This document shows, piece after piece, positions 11,960-20,745 of a DNA stretch of 37,263 nucleotides. The translations under genes were made by a program, and so were the position numbers. The notes under the pieces were generated by a model that was not told where the DNA came from, ran no database searches, and saw nothing but the letters and a program-made list of their open reading frames with translations. Within the stretch, counting starts at the first letter, position 1. Each line of letters starts with the position of its first letter. Source of the DNA: a virus; IMG/VR virus record IMGVR_UViG_3300035438_000265, positions 1 through 37,263 of that record. One strand, 5' to 3'.

Positions 11960-13331
11960 GCATCGAGCCGCCAACCATCAACGGCTCTATAAGTTCGCCC
12001 GCACGATCTACCGCGCCCGCACCAATCAGGACATGCTACCGAACCAGCATCAGCGGGCGATCTGCCGCAGCCTCGAACAGGTATTCGCTCACCGCATCAA
12101 GCGGCTCATCATCAACGTGCCGCCTCGATCCGGCAAGACCGAGATTGCCGTCAAGGCATTCATCGCCTGGACCATCGGCCTCGTACCAGATGCCGAATTC
12201 ATCCACGCCAGCTATTCAAAGCGCCTCGCTACATCCAACGCATACGACATCCGCGCCATGATGCAGCACGAGACCTATCGCTCGATCTTCCCGTGGGTGT
12301 CGCTTCAAGACGATAGCAAGGCAAAGGATGAGTTCCGCACCTCACACGGCGGCATTGTCTACGCAACCGGCGCAGAAGGAACCATCACCGGCTACGGCGC
12401 TGGCAAGATGCGAGACGGCTTCGGCGGTGCCATCATCATCGATGATCCGCACAAGGCAGGTGAAGCAACCTCGCCTATCATGCGGCAGAACGTGATTGAC
12501 TGGTATCAGACCACGATACAATCACGCCTCAACAAGACCGACACGCCGATCATCGTCATCATGCAGCGGCTCCACGAGGATGATCTTTCCGGCTGGCTTC
12601 TAGGCGGCGGCTCCGGTGAACATTGGGATAGCCTTGTCATCCCTGCCCGTGATCCAGATGGATCATCGTTCTGGCCGGAACAATTCCCGCCTGAGATGCT
12701 CGACCGCCTCGAGCAGTCAAGCCCCTACGTCTTCGCTGGTCAATACATGCAACGCCCAGCCCCGCTTGGCGGAGGCATCTTCAAGGATGAATGGTGGCGG
12801 TTCTATGAGGCTATGCCGCCGCTCAAGTGGCGTGCCATCTATGCCGACACCGCGCAAAAGACAAGGGAACAGAATGACTATTCCGTCTTCCAATGCTGGG
12901 GCCAAACGCAAACCGGACAGATCGTGCTGCTCGATATGGCACGCGGCAAGTGGGAGGCTCCAGAACTGGAAACGATGGCTCGGGCATTCTGGAAAAAGCA
13001 TCTGGCACAAACGTATCATGGGCCGCTTCGAGCCTTCAAGGTCGAAGACAAGGTAAGCGGCACCGGCCTGATCCAGAAGCTGAAACGCGAAGGCATTCCG
13101 ATCATTCCGATTCAGCGAAACACCGACAAAGTGACACGCGCATTCGATGCCGCGCCCTATGTCCAATCGGGCAACGTCTATATCATGTCCAATATTGACC
13201 ACCTGGCCGATTTCATGTCCGAGGCGTCCGTCTTTCCTAACGGCACGCATGATGATATGATAGACGCCGCAATGAGTGCAATTTCCGATATGACCGCGCC
13301 GCAGTCTGCTCCTGCGGTTCGCGCCTTGTGA
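11946..13331 (+). CDS. terL: Terminase large subunit (ATPase and nuclease)
   Basis: 461 aa from ATG 11946. The Walker A variant is NVPPRSGKT (57-65) and the Walker B is AIIIDDPHK with DD at 166-167. A C-terminal RNase H-like nuclease follows, with acidic residues in YADTAQK (about 295) and in the HDDMIDA segment (about 443). It drives headful or cos packaging of DNA into the prohead; the type cannot be told here. The start is preferred over the one 24 bases upstream because it leaves a shorter overlap with terS. Confidence 0.94.
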   Translation: MTPSEHRAANHQRLYKFARTIYRARTNQDMLPNQHQRAICRSLEQVFAHRIKRLIINVPPRSGKTEIAVKAFIAWTIGLVPDAEFIHASYSKRLATSNAYDIRAMMQHETYRSIFPWVSLQDDSKAKDEFRTSHGGIVYATGAEGTITGYGAGKMRDGFGGAIIIDDPHKAGEATSPIMRQNVIDWYQTTIQSRLNKTDTPIIVIMQRLHEDDLSGWLLGGGSGEHWDSLVIPARDPDGSSFWPEQFPPEMLDRLEQSSPYVFAGQYMQRPAPLGGGIFKDEWWRFYEAMPPLKWRAIYADTAQKTREQNDYSVFQCWGQTQTGQIVLLDMARGKWEAPELETMARAFWKKHLAQTYHGPLRAFKVEDKVSGTGLIQKLKREGIPIIPIQRNTDKVTRAFDAAPYVQSGNVYIMSNIDHLADFMSEASVFPNGTHDDMIDAAMSAISDMTAPQSAPAVRAL

Positions 13332-13339
13332 GGTTCTAG

Positions 13340-14812
13340 ATGGGACTTTTTGACCGTTTCCGCCGCCCGCAAGAGCGCAAGGAATCCGCTGCTGCCAAGC
13401 TGATGGTGATCAATCCCGGCCAAGCCGTGTGGTCGCCACGCAACTACGAGAGCTTCGCAAAAGAAGCCTATGGCAAGAACGTGGTGGCATATCAGGCCAT
13501 CAACCGGATCGCTGATGCCATCGCATCTGTCCATCTTGGCGTCTATCGTGGCGAGACGGAACTGGTCGACCACCCGTTGATCACGCTGCTTGAGCGCCCG
13601 AATCCGCTTCAGTCCTATTCCGATTACGTTCGCGCCAAGGTGTCGTTCCTGATGATCGCGGGCAACGGCTACGAAGAGCGGTTCATGGTGGGCCGCGAGG
13701 TCAAGGAACTCTACCAGCTTCGACCCGACCGCATGAAGATCGTTCCGTCATCCAACGGCATCCCGTCTGCTTATGAATACACGCTCGGCCAGAACAAGGT
13801 GCGGTGGGAAATGGACCCGCGAACGCTCGAATGCGATGTGCGGCATTTGAAGCTGTTCAACCCGCTGAACGACTGGTACGGAATGAGTCCAATCGAGGCG
13901 GGTTCATACGCCATCGACCAGAACAACGAAGCCATGAACTGGATGCAAGCCTTGCTCCAGAACTCGGCACGCCCTTCCGGTGCATTGACCGTCAAGGATT
14001 CCGGCACGCTATCTGACGAGAATTTCAACCGCCTCAAAGCCCAGATCGAAGAGCAATATTCCGGTTCCTCGAACGCCGGTCGCCCGATGCTTCTCGAAGG
14101 TGGCCTTGACTGGCAGCAGATGGGCCTAAGCCCGACCGACATGGGCATCATCGAGGTCAAGTTCTCCTCGGCTCGTGACGTTGCCCTAGCATTCGGCGTT
14201 CCGCCGCAGTTGCTCGGCATTCCCGGCGACAACACCTATTCCAATTATGCCGAGGCCCGTCTGGCGTTCTGGGAAGACACGGCATTGCCGCTGCTCCAGA
14301 TGATCGTGAACGATTGGAACAATTGGCTCGGCTCCATCTACGGTGTCGAGATCAAGCCTGACATCGACAGCATACCGGCAATTGCCGAGAAGCGACTTTC
14401 GATGTGGCAGATGGCTGACCAGTCACAAGACCTCACCATCAATGAGCGCCGCGCCTTGAAGGGCTATGGGCCGACCGATGGCGGTGACACCTTGTTCGTG
14501 GCGTCTAGCCAGATTCCGCTTTCACTTGCCGAGGGCGACATCACAGGAGAGACGAGCATGGCAGTGACCGGCACCACGAGCGTGCAGGAAACGGCGCTCA
14601 ACGGCGCACAGATTGCATCGATGGTGCAGATCGTTCAGTCAGTTGCCGATGGCATGTTGCCAGCCGAGAGTGCAATTCAGATGATGCTGGTTGCGTTCCC
14701 CGGTATGGACGAAACAGAAGCCCGTTCGATCATCACGCCAGCGGCATCATTCGAGCCGCGCCTCACCGAGACAGACATCAAGGCACTGGCCTATGGCTCG
14801 AAGGCTGGTTGA
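13340..14812 (+). CDS. Portal protein, HK97 family
   Basis: 490 aa. MGLFDRFRR, then YQAINRIADAIASV, LLERPNPLQSYSDYV, LRPDRMKIVP, MSPIEAGSYAI and ALAFGVPPQLLGIPGDNTYSNY are hallmark segments of the HK97-type portal family. It forms the dodecameric DNA channel at the head vertex. The C-terminal ~90 residues beyond the portal fold are Thr/Ala-rich and acidic. The next gene starts inside its end. Confidence 0.93.
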   Translation: MGLFDRFRRPQERKESAAAKLMVINPGQAVWSPRNYESFAKEAYGKNVVAYQAINRIADAIASVHLGVYRGETELVDHPLITLLERPNPLQSYSDYVRAKVSFLMIAGNGYEERFMVGREVKELYQLRPDRMKIVPSSNGIPSAYEYTLGQNKVRWEMDPRTLECDVRHLKLFNPLNDWYGMSPIEAGSYAIDQNNEAMNWMQALLQNSARPSGALTVKDSGTLSDENFNRLKAQIEEQYSGSSNAGRPMLLEGGLDWQQMGLSPTDMGIIEVKFSSARDVALAFGVPPQLLGIPGDNTYSNYAEARLAFWEDTALPLLQMIVNDWNNWLGSIYGVEIKPDIDSIPAIAEKRLSMWQMADQSQDLTINERRALKGYGPTDGGDTLFVASSQIPLSLAEGDITGETSMAVTGTTSVQETALNGAQIASMVQIVQSVADGMLPAESAIQMMLVAFPGMDETEARSIITPAASFEPRLTETDIKALAYGSKAG

Positions 14813-15578
14813 TTCGAACACCCGCCGCGAGGTGCGCCGCCAAGGCGCATTGCTCGATAGGCTGACGGTTCAATTCCGTGGCCGTCTTCAGCGTGAGATC
14901 GCAACCGCCATGCGTGAGATGGTCGAGCATTGGGAGCAGACCGGCAACGTCATCTTGCCGCGCGACTTCCGTGATCGCATCGAGGCGACCTATCGCCAGA
15001 TGGCAATTGCCTCGATCACCACGTTCGGCTCTCGCATCATGGAGCAAGCCAAGGCGCGAGGCTTGAAGCTGGAGACGAAAGAGAGTTTCGCCCAGATCAT
15101 GACGCGCAGGGCATTGCGCTTTATTGAGCAAGAGGCGATCCGCCGCCGCATCACAGAGGTGACGGAAACAACTCGCGATCAAATAATTCGGGCAGTTCGG
15201 AAAGGATACGAGGACGGCTTGGGCCAACGCGGCACTGCGTCATACATCCTCGATCTGGTGCCGCAGATTTCGTCCTACAGGGCCGAGGTGATCGCCCGCA
15301 CCGAGACGCACGGCGCTGCCAATTACGGCTCACAGGAGGCCGCAAAGCAGACCGGCTTGCCATTGTCCCGCGAGTGGCTGTCCGCTGCCGATGACCGCAC
15401 CCGAGAGACGCACCGCGAGGCAAACGGTCAGGTTGTCGGAATGGACGATACGTTCCGCGTGGGCGATTCTGACCTAGCCTTTCCCGGCGATCCATCCGGC
15501 CCCGCCGATGAGGTTATCAACTGCCGTTGCGCCGTTGGTTACATCGTAGACGAAGCCGCCCTTGAGGCCATGTTGTGA
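14793..15578 (+). CDS. Head morphogenesis (minor head) protein, SPP1 gp7-like
   Basis: 261 aa from ATG 14793, overlapping the portal stop by 20 bases. An N-terminal helical, basic part is followed by the conserved block ARTETHGAANYGSQEAAKQ, REWLSAADDRTRETHREANG and INCRCAVGYIVD typical of SPP1 gp7/Mu gpF-type proteins. These enter the prohead with the portal and assist assembly or DNA ejection. A start 102 bases upstream would lie deep in the portal gene and is rejected. Confidence 0.88.
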   Translation: MARRLVDSNTRREVRRQGALLDRLTVQFRGRLQREIATAMREMVEHWEQTGNVILPRDFRDRIEATYRQMAIASITTFGSRIMEQAKARGLKLETKESFAQIMTRRALRFIEQEAIRRRITEVTETTRDQIIRAVRKGYEDGLGQRGTASYILDLVPQISSYRAEVIARTETHGAANYGSQEAAKQTGLPLSREWLSAADDRTRETHREANGQVVGMDDTFRVGDSDLAFPGDPSGPADEVINCRCAVGYIVDEAALEAML

Positions 15579-15601
15579 TTTCAATCAAGCAATGATATAT
15601 T
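15573..15601 (+). promoter_or_regulatory. Putative late promoter 2, driving a leaderless mRNA
   Basis: TTGTGA (15573-15578), 17-base spacer, TATATT (15596-15601), then 6 bases and the ATG at 15608. The TTGTGA includes the stop codon of the upstream gene. No purine-rich ribosome site exists in the gap, so the mRNA should be leaderless, as at 10061-10097. Confidence 0.65.
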
Positions 15602-15607
15602 CCCCTC

Positions 15608-16750
15608 ATGCCTAGCCCCGGCCCGACCGAAAACGAAGACGAGTTCATCTCCCGTTGCATGAGCGACGAGGAGGCAATGTCTGATTTTCCCGATGAAGAT
15701 CAGCGTTATGCCGTCTGCATTTCCAAATGGGAAGGCAAGGCCGATGGGTTCTCTCCCAACGAGGCAATGGCACGAGAAGCCACACGCGGCCTTGATTGGC
15801 GTGATGAGTTCAATCGTGGCGGCACCGAGATCGGCGTTGCCCGCGCTCGAGACATCAAGAACCGCCGCAACCTTTCGCTCGATACCGTCAAGCGGATGGT
15901 CTCCTACTTCGCCCGCCATGAGGTGGACAAGCAAGGAGAGGGCTTTTCTCCCGGCGAAGACGGCTATCCGTCCGCTGGCCGCATCGCATGGGCTTTGTGG
16001 GGCGGTGATCCTGGCCGCTCATGGGCCAACGCAATAGTTCGCAGAGAAGAGGGCGACAAGTTCATGTCCGAACCGATCCAGCATAAGAACGTATCCCTCA
16101 CGCTCAAGCGCGAACCGGATCAAGATGGCGTCTTTGAAGGCTATGCCTCCGTCTTCGGCGTTGTCGATCAGGGAATGGATGTTGTCGAACGCGGCGCATT
16201 CCGCAAATCGCTCGGTTCTCGTAAAGTCAAGATGCTCTGGCAGCACGATATGAGCCAGCCCATCGGCGTATGGGATGAAATCTACGAGGACGAACGCGGC
16301 CTGTTTGTCCGTGGCCGTCTTCTCAAGGAAGTAGAAAAGGGCCGCGAGGCAATGGCGCTTCTCCGCGCCGGGGCCATCGATTCCATGTCTATCGGCTATC
16401 GCACAATGGAAGCCATCCCGGAAGGCGATGGCCGTGTTCGCAAGCTGATGGAAGTAGACCTATTCGAGATCAGCCTTGTGACGTTCCCGATGCTGCCGGA
16501 TGCAAAGGTGACGAACGTCAAATCGATCACCACTGAAAGAGATTTCGAGCGTTTCCTGCGCGATGCAGGATACTCCCGCAAAGAGGCCGTGGCTCTCACT
16601 CTCCACGGATTCAAAGCCCTACAGAGACAGCGGGACGCTGGCGATGAAGAGGCCGTAATCGAGGGCGTCGATGCCCTTTTACAGTCACTGTCAAAGCTAA
16701 AGGAATCCCTGCATGTCAGAGGAAATCAAGAAGGCCATCGGCGCGGTTGA
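15608..16750 (+). CDS. Prohead protease (HK97 family) with a 150-residue N-terminal extension
   Basis: 380 aa. Residues about 155-340 are the prohead protease: FEGYASVFGVVD, a catalytic His in WQHD (H213), a catalytic Ser in SMSIGY (259-264), and VDLFEISLVTFPM. Residues 1-150 hold a separate extension with DEFISRCMSD, QRYAVCISKWEG and GYPSAGRIAWALWGGD. I recall these segments from other alphaproteobacterial phage head proteins, function unknown. An internal ATG at 16064 with AGAGGG upstream could give a free protease. The enzyme cleaves the capsid delta domain during maturation. It overlaps the capsid gene by 38 bases. Confidence 0.88.
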   Translation: MPSPGPTENEDEFISRCMSDEEAMSDFPDEDQRYAVCISKWEGKADGFSPNEAMAREATRGLDWRDEFNRGGTEIGVARARDIKNRRNLSLDTVKRMVSYFARHEVDKQGEGFSPGEDGYPSAGRIAWALWGGDPGRSWANAIVRREEGDKFMSEPIQHKNVSLTLKREPDQDGVFEGYASVFGVVDQGMDVVERGAFRKSLGSRKVKMLWQHDMSQPIGVWDEIYEDERGLFVRGRLLKEVEKGREAMALLRAGAIDSMSIGYRTMEAIPEGDGRVRKLMEVDLFEISLVTFPMLPDAKVTNVKSITTERDFERFLRDAGYSRKEAVALTLHGFKALQRQRDAGDEEAVIEGVDALLQSLSKLKESLHVRGNQEGHRRG

Positions 16751-18008
16751 CGCGCTGCACGCCGGATTCGAAGAGTTCAAGAAGGCAAACGACGAACGCC
16801 TTGCCCAGATCGAAAAGAAGGGCAGCGCCGATGTCGTGACCGAGGCCAAGCTTCAGAAGATTGAAGCCGATCTTGAGAAGGCCCAGAAGATCGCTGACGA
16901 GGCCGTTCTGGCTTCCAAGCGTCAGTCCCGCATCGTCACCGACGAGCGTGGCGAAGTGGTCGATCTCGACCGCAAGGCCCAGGAGTGGGCTTCCATGAAT
17001 GCCCGCCGCCGTGGCGCTGTTGCTGGTTCCTTCGGCGCTGCCGACATGGACGGCTACAAGGCCGCGTTCGACACCTTCCTCCGCAAGGGCGAAGAAGTCA
17101 TGGGGCCGGACGAGCGCAAGGCTCTCTCGGTCGGCACCGATCCCGATGGCGGTTACGTGGTCAATCCCGACCTCTCTGGCCGGATCGTGATGAAGGTCTT
17201 CGAGACCAGCCCGATGCGTGCATACGCCTCGATCCAGGTCATCTCTTCTGATGCCCTCGAAGGTCTGTTCGATCTCAACGAAGCCTCTTCGGGCTGGGTT
17301 GGCGAAACGGACAGCCGTCCTGAGACCAACACGCCGCAGCTTGGCAAGTGGCGCATTCCTGCCCACGAACTCTATGCGAAGCCCAAGGCAACGCAGAAGC
17401 TGCTCGATGACGCCTCGATCAACATGGAAGCATGGCTTGCCTCCAAGGTTGCCGAGAAGTTCGCCCGTGACGAAGCCAACGCTTTCGTTGTCGGCAACGG
17501 CGTCAACAAGCCCCGTGGCTTCCTGACCTTCCCGTCTGGCACCACGCTCCCCGGCACCATCGAGCGTTTCGATACCGGTGTGAACGGCGCATTTGCTGCC
17601 GCTCCGAACGGTGGCGATGTTCTCATCAACGCGCTCTATGGCCTCAAGCAGCAGTACCGCGCCAACGCAACCTGGTTCATGAACCGCGCCACGCTCAAGC
17701 TGACGCGCAAGCTCAAGGACTCGGACGGCGCTTATCTGTGGTCTCCCGGCATCGCTGCCGGTCAGCCCGCTTCGCTGCTCGGCTATCCGGTCGCGTCCTT
17801 CGAGGACATGCCCGATCCGGCCACGGACTCGCTCTCCATCGCCGTTGGCGATATGCGCGAAGCCTATCAGATCGTGGATCGTCTCGGCATCCGCACTCTG
17901 CGCGATCCCTATTCTGCCAAGCCCTACGTTGAGTTCTACACCACGAAGCGTGTGGGCGGCGATGTCGTGAACTTCGAGGCTCTCAAGCTGATCGAGTTCA
18001 CTGCCTAA
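16713..18008 (+). CDS. Major capsid protein, HK97 fold, with N-terminal delta domain
   Basis: 431 aa. Residues 1 to about 105 are a charged coiled coil (scaffolding delta domain) expected to be removed by the protease just upstream. The mature part begins around GSFGAADMDGYKAAF and contains KALSVGTDPDGGYVVNP, ASSGWVGETDSRPET, FVVGNGVNKPRGFLT and LGYPVASFEDMP, all standard for HK97-type capsids. AAAGGA precedes the ATG. A 635-codon frame on the opposite strand is a codon-bias shadow. Confidence 0.95.
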   Translation: MSEEIKKAIGAVDALHAGFEEFKKANDERLAQIEKKGSADVVTEAKLQKIEADLEKAQKIADEAVLASKRQSRIVTDERGEVVDLDRKAQEWASMNARRRGAVAGSFGAADMDGYKAAFDTFLRKGEEVMGPDERKALSVGTDPDGGYVVNPDLSGRIVMKVFETSPMRAYASIQVISSDALEGLFDLNEASSGWVGETDSRPETNTPQLGKWRIPAHELYAKPKATQKLLDDASINMEAWLASKVAEKFARDEANAFVVGNGVNKPRGFLTFPSGTTLPGTIERFDTGVNGAFAAAPNGGDVLINALYGLKQQYRANATWFMNRATLKLTRKLKDSDGAYLWSPGIAAGQPASLLGYPVASFEDMPDPATDSLSIAVGDMREAYQIVDRLGIRTLRDPYSAKPYVEFYTTKRVGGDVVNFEALKLIEFTA

Positions 18009-18017
18009 AGCACTAAC

Positions 18018-18043
18018 GCGGGGCGGCAATAACGCCGCTCCGC
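18018..18043 (+). other. Hairpin between capsid and next structural gene
   Basis: Ten-bp stem (18018-18027 with 18034-18043, one G-T pair) around a 6-base loop, 9 bases after the capsid stop. There is no T run. It probably protects the 3' end of capsid mRNA or dampens read-through. Confidence 0.55.
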
Positions 18044-18071
18044 AACCACGCCGATAAGAAGGATTCTTGAG

Positions 18072-18515
18072 ATGCGTGATATGCTTTCTAACAAGCAGGT
18101 TGTCCTGCTTGGCACCGTGACCCTCTCTGGCACCACTGCCGGGGCTACTTCGTGGGTTGACACCCGTGGCTTTGATGCCGTCACTTTGATGCTTGCCACC
18201 GATACCGTGACCGATGCTGGCGCTGCTGCTGGCTTCACATTCACGGCCCAGCACTCCGACACGACCGTTGCTGGTGACGCTGCGGCCATTGTCGCTGCTG
18301 ATTCGGTTAATGGCACGATTGCCCTGTCTGTCACTGCCGATGGCGATGACAACAAGATAATCGGCGGCATCGGCTATAAGGGCAGCAAGCGTTATGTTCG
18401 CATGAACGGCGTTGGCACCACCGGCACCGATGCGACCGTCAAGGTCTACGGCATCCTCAATGTGCCGCACCGCGCTGCCACCACCTTCGTCGGCACCAAC
18501 GTGGCTGCTACGTAA
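18072..18515 (+). CDS. Putative head decoration / structural protein
   Basis: 147 aa, rich in Thr, Ala, Gly and Val in alternating beta-type patterns (LLGTVTLSGTTAGATSW, then GFDAVTLMLATDTVTDAG). It is a soluble beta-protein lying directly after the capsid gene with AAGGATT before the ATG. Size, position and composition suit a head decoration or stabilising protein, but I see no named family. Closed off downstream by a hairpin at 18522-18545. Confidence 0.65.
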   Translation: MRDMLSNKQVVLLGTVTLSGTTAGATSWVDTRGFDAVTLMLATDTVTDAGAAAGFTFTAQHSDTTVAGDAAAIVAADSVNGTIALSVTADGDDNKIIGGIGYKGSKRYVRMNGVGTTGTDATVKVYGILNVPHRAATTFVGTNVAAT

Positions 18516-18521
18516 TCTCGA

Positions 18522-18545
18522 AGGGGCGGTTTCAAAGCCGCCCCT
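18522..18545 (+). terminator. Hairpin, weak terminator candidate
   Basis: AGGGGCGG (18522-18529) pairs with CCGCCCCT (18538-18545) around TTTCAAAG. Only a broken pyrimidine run (ACCTTTCTC) follows, so termination is probably partial. It marks the boundary between the capsid pair and the spike/fibre block. Confidence 0.5.
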
Positions 18546-18574
18546 ACCTTTCTCACTCCAGCCGGAGATAAAAA

Positions 18575-18826
18575 ATGTCTGATCCGTATTCCAATCATAC
18601 AATGGGGCTTGAAAGTCCCGCATATCGGCACTTCTCCATTACGCCAGGAGACTCTGATCTTGCGGTTCGTCCTCGCGCTCTTTATGTCAACGCAGACGAC
18701 AATCTTGTTGTTCGTGATATTGGCGGCGTTGATGTGACATACGCGGTTGTAAAGGGACAAATTCTTCCAATCTGCGCCGTTCAAGTTCGCGCAGCAACCA
18801 CAGCAACCGTCATTGGATGGCATTGA
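18575..18826 (+). CDS. Spike base protein, RCAP_Rcc01079-like
   Basis: 83 aa. The pattern HFSITPGDSDLAVRPRALYV, then DGN-like VVRDIGG, VKGQILPI and VQVRAATTATVIGWH agrees with the small spike-base family first named from the Rhodobacter gene transfer agent region. In gene transfer agents such proteins anchor head spikes. Placement next to the capsid gene supports a head-spike role. GGAGAT precedes the ATG. The stop overlaps the next start (TGATG). Confidence 0.75.
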   Translation: MSDPYSNHTMGLESPAYRHFSITPGDSDLAVRPRALYVNADDNLVVRDIGGVDVTYAVVKGQILPICAVQVRAATTATVIGWH

Positions 18827-19155
18827 TGGCAAGCCGCATCCAGACAACGAATCATAAGCGAAGTGATACGTTCACCAGGAAAATCATTGTCTCGGATGCG
18901 GATGGAGTCGTTGATTTGACCGGAGACACCGTGACTTCTCAGGTCAAAACATGGGACTTTTCGGCGGTTGCTACGTTGACGATTGATACATCTGGGGCGG
19001 CGACTGGGGAAATTTTAATTTCCGCTAGTGATACTTCCGCGTGGCCTCTTACTGATGAAGAACGACCACTGATTTGTGATCTTAAAATTGTCAGCGGTGA
19101 CACGGTTAGAACAGACACATTCGGAATCATCGTTGTCCGTCAGGTTACTGATTAA
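18826..19155 (+). CDS. Hypothetical Ig/BppU-like beta protein
   Basis: 109 aa. Alternating hydrophobic strands with FTRKIIVSDADGVVDLTG and CDLKIVSGDTVRTDTFGI resemble the small beta-sandwich modules at the N-termini of phage fibre and baseplate proteins. It starts at ATG 18826, sharing one base with the upstream stop, and its own stop abuts the fibre-like gene. A role as adaptor between spike base and fibre is inferred from order. Confidence 0.6.
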   Translation: MASRIQTTNHKRSDTFTRKIIVSDADGVVDLTGDTVTSQVKTWDFSAVATLTIDTSGAATGEILISASDTSAWPLTDEERPLICDLKIVSGDTVRTDTFGIIVVRQVTD

Positions 19156-20334
19156 ATGACAGACTTTGGCGCGGAAATAATTAGACTTCGATTGGCGAAT
19201 GGCGACAATATTGCAAGCCCTCTTGTCGGAAGTGACACCATAATAAACCTAAGTCTTGGCCTTCTCTCATCTACTGTTCTTTATGGACGCAGTTTTTCTC
19301 CTGGTGCATTGTTCTCAGCAGGTGAGCAGGGTGCTTGGTACGATCCGTCTGATTTCACCACGATGTTCCAAGACAGCGCGGGGACCACGCCTGTTACGGC
19401 GGTGGAGCAACCTGTAGGCCGCATTCTTGACAAATCCGGTCGCGGCAACACCGCATCGCAAGCCACATCTGCCTCCCGCCCCGTGCTGAGTGCTAGGGTG
19501 AACCAGCTTTTGGCTACGGCTACGCTGTCTACGCAGAGCGTCACTACACTTGCCGCTACCTACACCCTTTCGTTCAGTGGGGCGGGTACAGTCACGGCAT
19601 CTGGAACCAACATAGGCGTATATACCGCTGGGTCAAACTCGCTGGTATGTACTGCTGGCACATTAACACTGACTGTAGTTGGGTCAGTAACCTTTGCAGA
19701 CCTCCGCGTCACCAACGACGGCGTGGGTCTCCCCGCCTACCAGCGTGTCACCACCTCCACGGACTACGACACCACTGGCTTCCCGCTATACCTCCGCTTT
19801 GATGGCACAGATGACTTCCTTACTACAGCCTCTATTAATCCCGGTGCTGGAGTTAAAGCACAGATGTTTGCCGGGGTCAGGGTAGAGACACCAAGGTCAA
19901 ACAATAGTCCAGTATGGCAGTTTGGCGATACTACGACTACTGCGACAGATGCCGTGCTGCGTCTTATTACTGGCGATGGTTCAACAAATTCCTACCGCGC
20001 CGTTCTATATGGGTCGGCTCTTAACTTGTCACCGCGCGTTACCAAAGTTGCGCCTTATACAGTTGTGTTTTCAACTCTGTATGACGCCGCCGCAGCAGGT
20101 GCAGGTGAAATTTCCTTGAGAGAAAACGGAACGGTCAAGGCAACGGGCTCTGCTACGGATAGTGGGGTGACAAGTTTTGGTTCGCAGGTACTATACATAG
20201 GCAGACAAGCTACTGCTACCGGATACCTCAACGGAAAAATTTATAGTTTAATCGTCCGCTTCGGCGCAAACCTTGACGCAACCACGATCAGCGACACCGA
20301 AAAATGGGTCAACGGAAAGACGATGGCGTACTGA
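19156..20334 (+). CDS. LamG/concanavalin-like fibre or spike protein
   Basis: 392 aa. Features include GAWYDPSDFTTMFQDSAGTT, then RILDKSGRGNTASQATSA, a Thr/Ser-rich middle, and a C-terminal lectin-like half (LRFDGTDDFLTT, QMFAGVRVETP, YLNGKIYSLIVRFG). These are the usual segments of LamG-type phage surface proteins, likely carbohydrate- or receptor-binding. Its base composition is more A/T-rich with many ACT/ACA/GTT codons, unlike the GC-ending head genes around it, which suggests horizontal acquisition. Overlaps the next gene by one base. Confidence 0.75.
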   Translation: MTDFGAEIIRLRLANGDNIASPLVGSDTIINLSLGLLSSTVLYGRSFSPGALFSAGEQGAWYDPSDFTTMFQDSAGTTPVTAVEQPVGRILDKSGRGNTASQATSASRPVLSARVNQLLATATLSTQSVTTLAATYTLSFSGAGTVTASGTNIGVYTAGSNSLVCTAGTLTLTVVGSVTFADLRVTNDGVGLPAYQRVTTSTDYDTTGFPLYLRFDGTDDFLTTASINPGAGVKAQMFAGVRVETPRSNNSPVWQFGDTTTTATDAVLRLITGDGSTNSYRAVLYGSALNLSPRVTKVAPYTVVFSTLYDAAAAGAGEISLRENGTVKATGSATDSGVTSFGSQVLYIGRQATATGYLNGKIYSLIVRFGANLDATTISDTEKWVNGKTMAY

Positions 20335-20744
20335 TGGCTTACATTTTCCGCACTCTCATTGTCCCGGCTGACAGCGTTCAGTTGGCCCGTCAGATTGCCA
20401 CATCCTTTGGCCCCGGCGGCGAAGGTATGTGGACCACACCCTTGTCTGCATCCGACCTAGACCCCGCATCTCACTACATCTCGTCGGGCTATGTGCCGCC
20501 CGAGTATGGGTATCTTGTGCCGCTACAGGTCTGGGCACTTGATGAAGATGGCAACTGGGCGCTGGTTAGCAGCGAACCCGGCGATCCAGTGGCGGTCTAC
20601 ACGGCAGCTACAGCGCAAGGCGTTGTTTGCACGCAGCAGGATGTAGACGAACTCTTTGCAACAGTTGATGTCACGCAACAGGAACCATTCGTAGCAATGG
20701 GGCGTCTCGGCCTGACCATCATCAACCCGCCAATGGATACATAA
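20334..20744 (+). CDS. Hypothetical protein of the spike/fibre block
   Basis: 136 aa from ATG 20334, overlapping the upstream stop by one base. The sequence (FRTLIVPADSVQLARQIATS, then GEGMWTTPLSA and a long mid-part with VTQQEPFVAMGRLGL) resembles small accessory proteins that follow phage fibre genes, sometimes acting as assembly factors. I cannot name a family. No membrane segment. Confidence 0.65.
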   Translation: MAYIFRTLIVPADSVQLARQIATSFGPGGEGMWTTPLSASDLDPASHYISSGYVPPEYGYLVPLQVWALDEDGNWALVSSEPGDPVAVYTAATAQGVVCTQQDVDELFATVDVTQQEPFVAMGRLGLTIINPPMDT

Positions 20745-20745
20745 G

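Noticed and set aside
16716-18623. 635-codon open frame on the minus strand opposite the capsid gene
   Set aside because: It mirrors the capsid and the next gene, whose strongly GC-ending codons remove stops on the opposite strand. The product shows no family pattern, and it would cross the hairpins and the gene boundary.
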